Part shown: positions 30,800 to 33,157 of the stretch, in pieces | Layout of the letters: each line of letters opens with the position of its first letter | Position numbering within the stretch: position 1 is the stretch's first letter | Assembly: GCA_025360065.1 (NCBI GenBank) | Contig: JANYCX010000049.1 | Coordinates: 1 to 33,157 of the forward strand | DNA: 33,157 bases | Reading direction: 5' to 3' | Source of the DNA: Acetobacteraceae bacterium | GTDB lineage: Bacteria; Pseudomonadota; Alphaproteobacteria; Acetobacterales; Acetobacteraceae | Program-made: the position numbers and the translations under genes | Notes under the pieces: generated by a model | The model's database searches: none | What the model was told of the DNA's origin: nothing | What the model saw: only the letters and a program-made list of their open reading frames with translations

Positions 30800-33157
30800 T
30801 TAACCCGCCGTGACGAAGTTGACGATGCGGCCGCGGACATAGATGCGTTTCACGATCTTTTTGCCTTCCAGCAGCTTGGCGACATTGGGGTCGGCTTCGG
30901 CCAATGCTAACACGGTTGCTTCGTCGGCGTCTGGGACAACGGTCACGGTGGCGCGCAATTTGCCGAGCACCTGGACGGCGATGGTGACGCTGTCATCGGC
31001 GGCAAGGGTCACGTCCGACACCAGCCAGGGCAGTTCAGCGACCAGCGCTTCGGTGCCGGGATACAGCCGCGTGTACATTTCTTCGGCCAGATGCGGCATC
31101 ATCGGGCTGATCAGGCGAGTAATCGCCTCAATCGCTTCGAAACGGGCAAAGCCGAGGCCGTCGGCAGCGCCTGCCCGTTCGGCGTCCGCGATCGCGTTGG
31201 CGAGTTCGTGGATGCGGGCGACGGCGACGTTGTAGGTGAAGTTTTCCAGGCTTTCGGTGACCGCCGCGATGGCCTTGTGGGTGGCGCGGCGGAGATTGCG
31301 GGCGGCTGGGGCGAAATTGTCGGGTTCGGGCGCCGGCGCGATGGTTTCAACCAGGCGGAACAGGCGCTGGGTGAAACGATAGGCACCAATGACGCCGGAT
31401 TCGGTCCATTCGATGTCGCGATCCGGCGGATTGTCGGACAGCACGAACCAGCGCGCGGTATCGGCGCCGAAACGGCCGATGATTTCGCCGGGATCAACGG
31501 TGTTGCGCTTGGATTTCGACATCGATTCGACGCGACCGACAGTGACCGGGGTGCCGCTGGCGCGATTGATCACGCTGCCATCGGGGCGCTTTTCGACTTC
31601 TTCGGGATAGAGCCACTCGCCATTGGCGGATTTGTAGCTTTCGTGGGTGACCATGCCCTGGGTGAACAGGCCGGCGAAGGGCTCGTCGAGATCGACATGG
31701 CCGGTGATGCGCATCGCACGGGTGAAGAAGCGCGAATAGAGCAGGTGCAAAATCGCGTGCTCGATGCCGCCGATATACTGATCGACCGGCAACCAGTGAT
31801 CGACTGCGGCGCGGATGGTGGGTTCATCGGCGTTGGGCGAGCAGAAGCGGGCGAAATACCAGGAACTGTCGACGAAGGTGTCAAACGTGTCGGTTTCGCG
31901 CAAAGCCGGCTTGCCGCAGGCCGGGCAGGCGACGTGCTTCCAGGTCGGGTGATGGTCGAGCGGGTTGCCGGGTTGGTCGAAGGTGACATCGTCGGGCAGC
32001 ACCACCGGCAGCTGGCTGGCCGGCACCGGAACAATGCCGCAAGCGTGGCAATGGATGACCGGGATCGGGCAGCCCCAATAGCGCTGGCGGCTGACCCCCC
32101 AGTCACGCAGGCGCCAATTGGTGAGGCCTTTGCCGATATTGCGCCGTTCGAGTTCAGCGATCGCGGCGGGCTTGGCGTCGTTAGGGGCAAGCAGGCCGTT
32201 GAGGAAGCCGGAATTGATGATGGTGCCGGCATCGGTGAAGGCGACATCGCCGACCTGATAGGTCGCGGCGTTTTCGCCCGGGGGCAAAACCACCGGCGGG
32301 ACCGGCAGGTTGTATTTGCGAGCGAAGTCGAGATCGCGCTGGTCATGCGCGGGGCAGCCGAAAATTGCGCCGGTGCCGTATTCCATCAAGACGAAATTGG
32401 CGATCCAGACCGGGGTGGTGACGCCTGGAATGAACGGGTGTTTGACCCGCAAGCCGGTATCAAAGCCGCGCTTTTCGCCGGTTTCGATGGCGACTTCCGA
32501 GGTGCCTTGACTGCGGCATTCAGCGATGAAGGCGGCAGCGTCTTCGCTACCGGCAGCGACGATGGTGGCAAGCGGATGTTCGGCCGCGATGGCCAGGAAC
32601 GACATGCCGTAAAGCGTGTCGGGGCGGGTGGTGTAAACGTCAACTTTGTCGATCCCGGCTTGCGGTTGGGCGAGATCGAAGCTCAGCCGCGCACCTTCGC
32701 TGCGGCCGATCCAGTTGGCCTGCATCAGGCGCACCCGTTCGGGCCAACGCTCCATCTGCTTAAGTTCGGACAGCAGGTCGGGGGCGAATTTGGTGATTTG
32801 CATGAACCATTGGTTCAGCTTCTTTTTCTCGACCGGCGCGCCCGACCGCCAGCCTTTGCCATCAATGACCTGTTCGTTGGCGAGCACGGTGCCATCGACC
32901 GGGTCCCAGTTGACCCAGCTTTCCTGGCGCTCGACCAGACCGGCCGCGAGGAAATCGAGGAACAATTTCTGCTGGTGGCCGTAATAGGATGGATCGCAGG
33001 TGGCGAATTCGCGCGCCCAGTCGAGCGACAAGCCCATACGCTGCAATTCGGTGCGCATGGCGGCGATGTTGTCGTGGGTCCATTTGCCGGGGTGGATTTT
33101 GCGTTCGCGCGCGGCATTTTCGGCGGGCAGGCCGAACGCGTCCCAGCCCATCGGGTG
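30800..33157 (-). CDS. leuS: leucine-tRNA ligase (5' end beyond right edge)
   Basis: The visible 785 codons begin [20 protein letters not shown], the segment that follows the HIGH signature in LeuRS, so roughly the first 70-80 residues, including HIGH, lie outside. The CP1 editing domain has [20 protein letters not shown] and [18 protein letters not shown], with the editing Asp region. A zinc-binding segment shows CHACG and CPAC. The second ATP-binding signature is MSKSKRNT, then [20 protein letters not shown]. The C-terminal domain ends with the [13 protein letters not shown] block and [15 protein letters not shown]. It charges tRNA-Leu and is the first visible gene of leuS-lptE-holA. Frame is open to the edge. 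Confidence 0.97.
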   Translation of the reverse strand, partial: HPMGWDAFGLPAENAARERKIHPGKWTHDNIAAMRTELQRMGLSLDWAREFATCDPSYYGHQQKLFLDFLAAGLVERQESWVNWDPVDGTVLANEQVIDGKGWRSGAPVEKKKLNQWFMQITKFAPDLLSELKQMERWPERVRLMQANWIGRSEGARLSFDLAQPQAGIDKVDVYTTRPDTLYGMSFLAIAAEHPLATIVAAGSEDAAAFIAECRSQGTSEVAIETGEKRGFDTGLRVKHPFIPGVTTPVWIANFVLMEYGTGAIFGCPAHDQRDLDFARKYNLPVPPVVLPPGENAATYQVGDVAFTDAGTIINSGFLNGLLAPNDAKPAAIAELERRNIGKGLTNWRLRDWGVSRQRYWGCPIPVIHCHACGIVPVPASQLPVVLPDDVTFDQPGNPLDHHPTWKHVACPACGKPALRETDTFDTFVDSSWYFARFCSPNADEPTIRAAVDHWLPVDQYIGGIEHAILHLLYSRFFTRAMRITGHVDLDEPFAGLFTQGMVTHESYKSANGEWLYPEEVEKRPDGSVINRASGTPVTVGRVESMSKSKRNTVDPGEIIGRFGADTARWFVLSDNPPDRDIEWTESGVIGAYRFTQRLFRLVETIAPAPEPDNFAPAARNLRRATHKAIAAVTESLENFTYNVAVARIHELANAIADAERAGAADGLGFARFEAIEAITRLISPMMPHLAEEMYTRLYPGTEALVAELPWLVSDVTLAADDSVTIAVQVLGKLRATVTVVPDADEATVLALAEADPNVAKLLEGKKIVKRIYVRGRIVNFVTAG

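Overview
The window is GC-rich, gene-dense chromosomal DNA from an alphaproteobacterium. The evidence is gene order: leuS-lptE-holA, ileS-lspA followed by a DUF3035-type lipoprotein, and an FtsK whose gamma domain closes the protein. The flavour is Rhodospirillales/Acetobacterales, but I cannot place it further without a search. No tRNA, rRNA, CRISPR array, IS element or prophage gene was seen, and no gap between genes exceeds about 200 bases.

Layout. (1) 1-4531, minus strand: a BMP-type ABC importer operon for nucleoside-like substrates, comprising a Tat-like substrate-binding protein, a double ATPase and two permeases; the last permease runs off the left edge. (2) 4599-5212, minus: a ParD/ParE toxin-antitoxin pair. 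parE is frameshifted at a 7-bp tandem repeat, and removing one repeat unit restores a normal ParE. A 13-bp palindrome lies in front of parD. (3) 5224-13546, minus: a housekeeping cluster ribF - ileS - lspA - lipoprotein - pgi - mutL with ATGA and TAATG overlaps. A terminator-like hairpin and a 14-codon ORF with adjacent Ile codons sit in front of ileS. (4) 13657-18895, plus: a 2-keto-4-pentenoate hydratase-family enzyme, the FtsK translocase, and an unrecognised polytopic membrane protein that resembles GT-C glycosyltransferases in architecture.

(5) 18924-26639, minus: the most interesting part. A 1609-residue secreted protein carries about 15 autotransporter-associated (PATR) strand repeats, yet it ends in a PEP-CTERM sorting signal instead of an autotransporter barrel. 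Twenty-seven bases downstream is a 952-residue PrsT-like TPR protein, the TPR family of PEP-CTERM/exosortase systems, here with a membrane helix in place of a lipoprotein signal. The two look like a surface-protein module served by an exosortase encoded outside the window. (6) 26837-29245, plus: a Nu-class-like glutathione transferase and a Baeyer-Villiger monooxygenase; an 11-bp hairpin covers the ribosome binding site of the second. (7) 29280 to the right edge, minus: leuS (5' end outside) - lptE - holA.

How the parts relate: blocks 3, 4 (ftsK) and 7 are core functions (translation, envelope lipoprotein processing, LPS export, replication, repair, chromosome segregation). Blocks 1, 2, 5 and 6 are accessory: uptake, a decayed or switchable toxin-antitoxin pair, surface display and oxidative metabolism. 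Family calls come from motifs and remembered family features; no database search was run.
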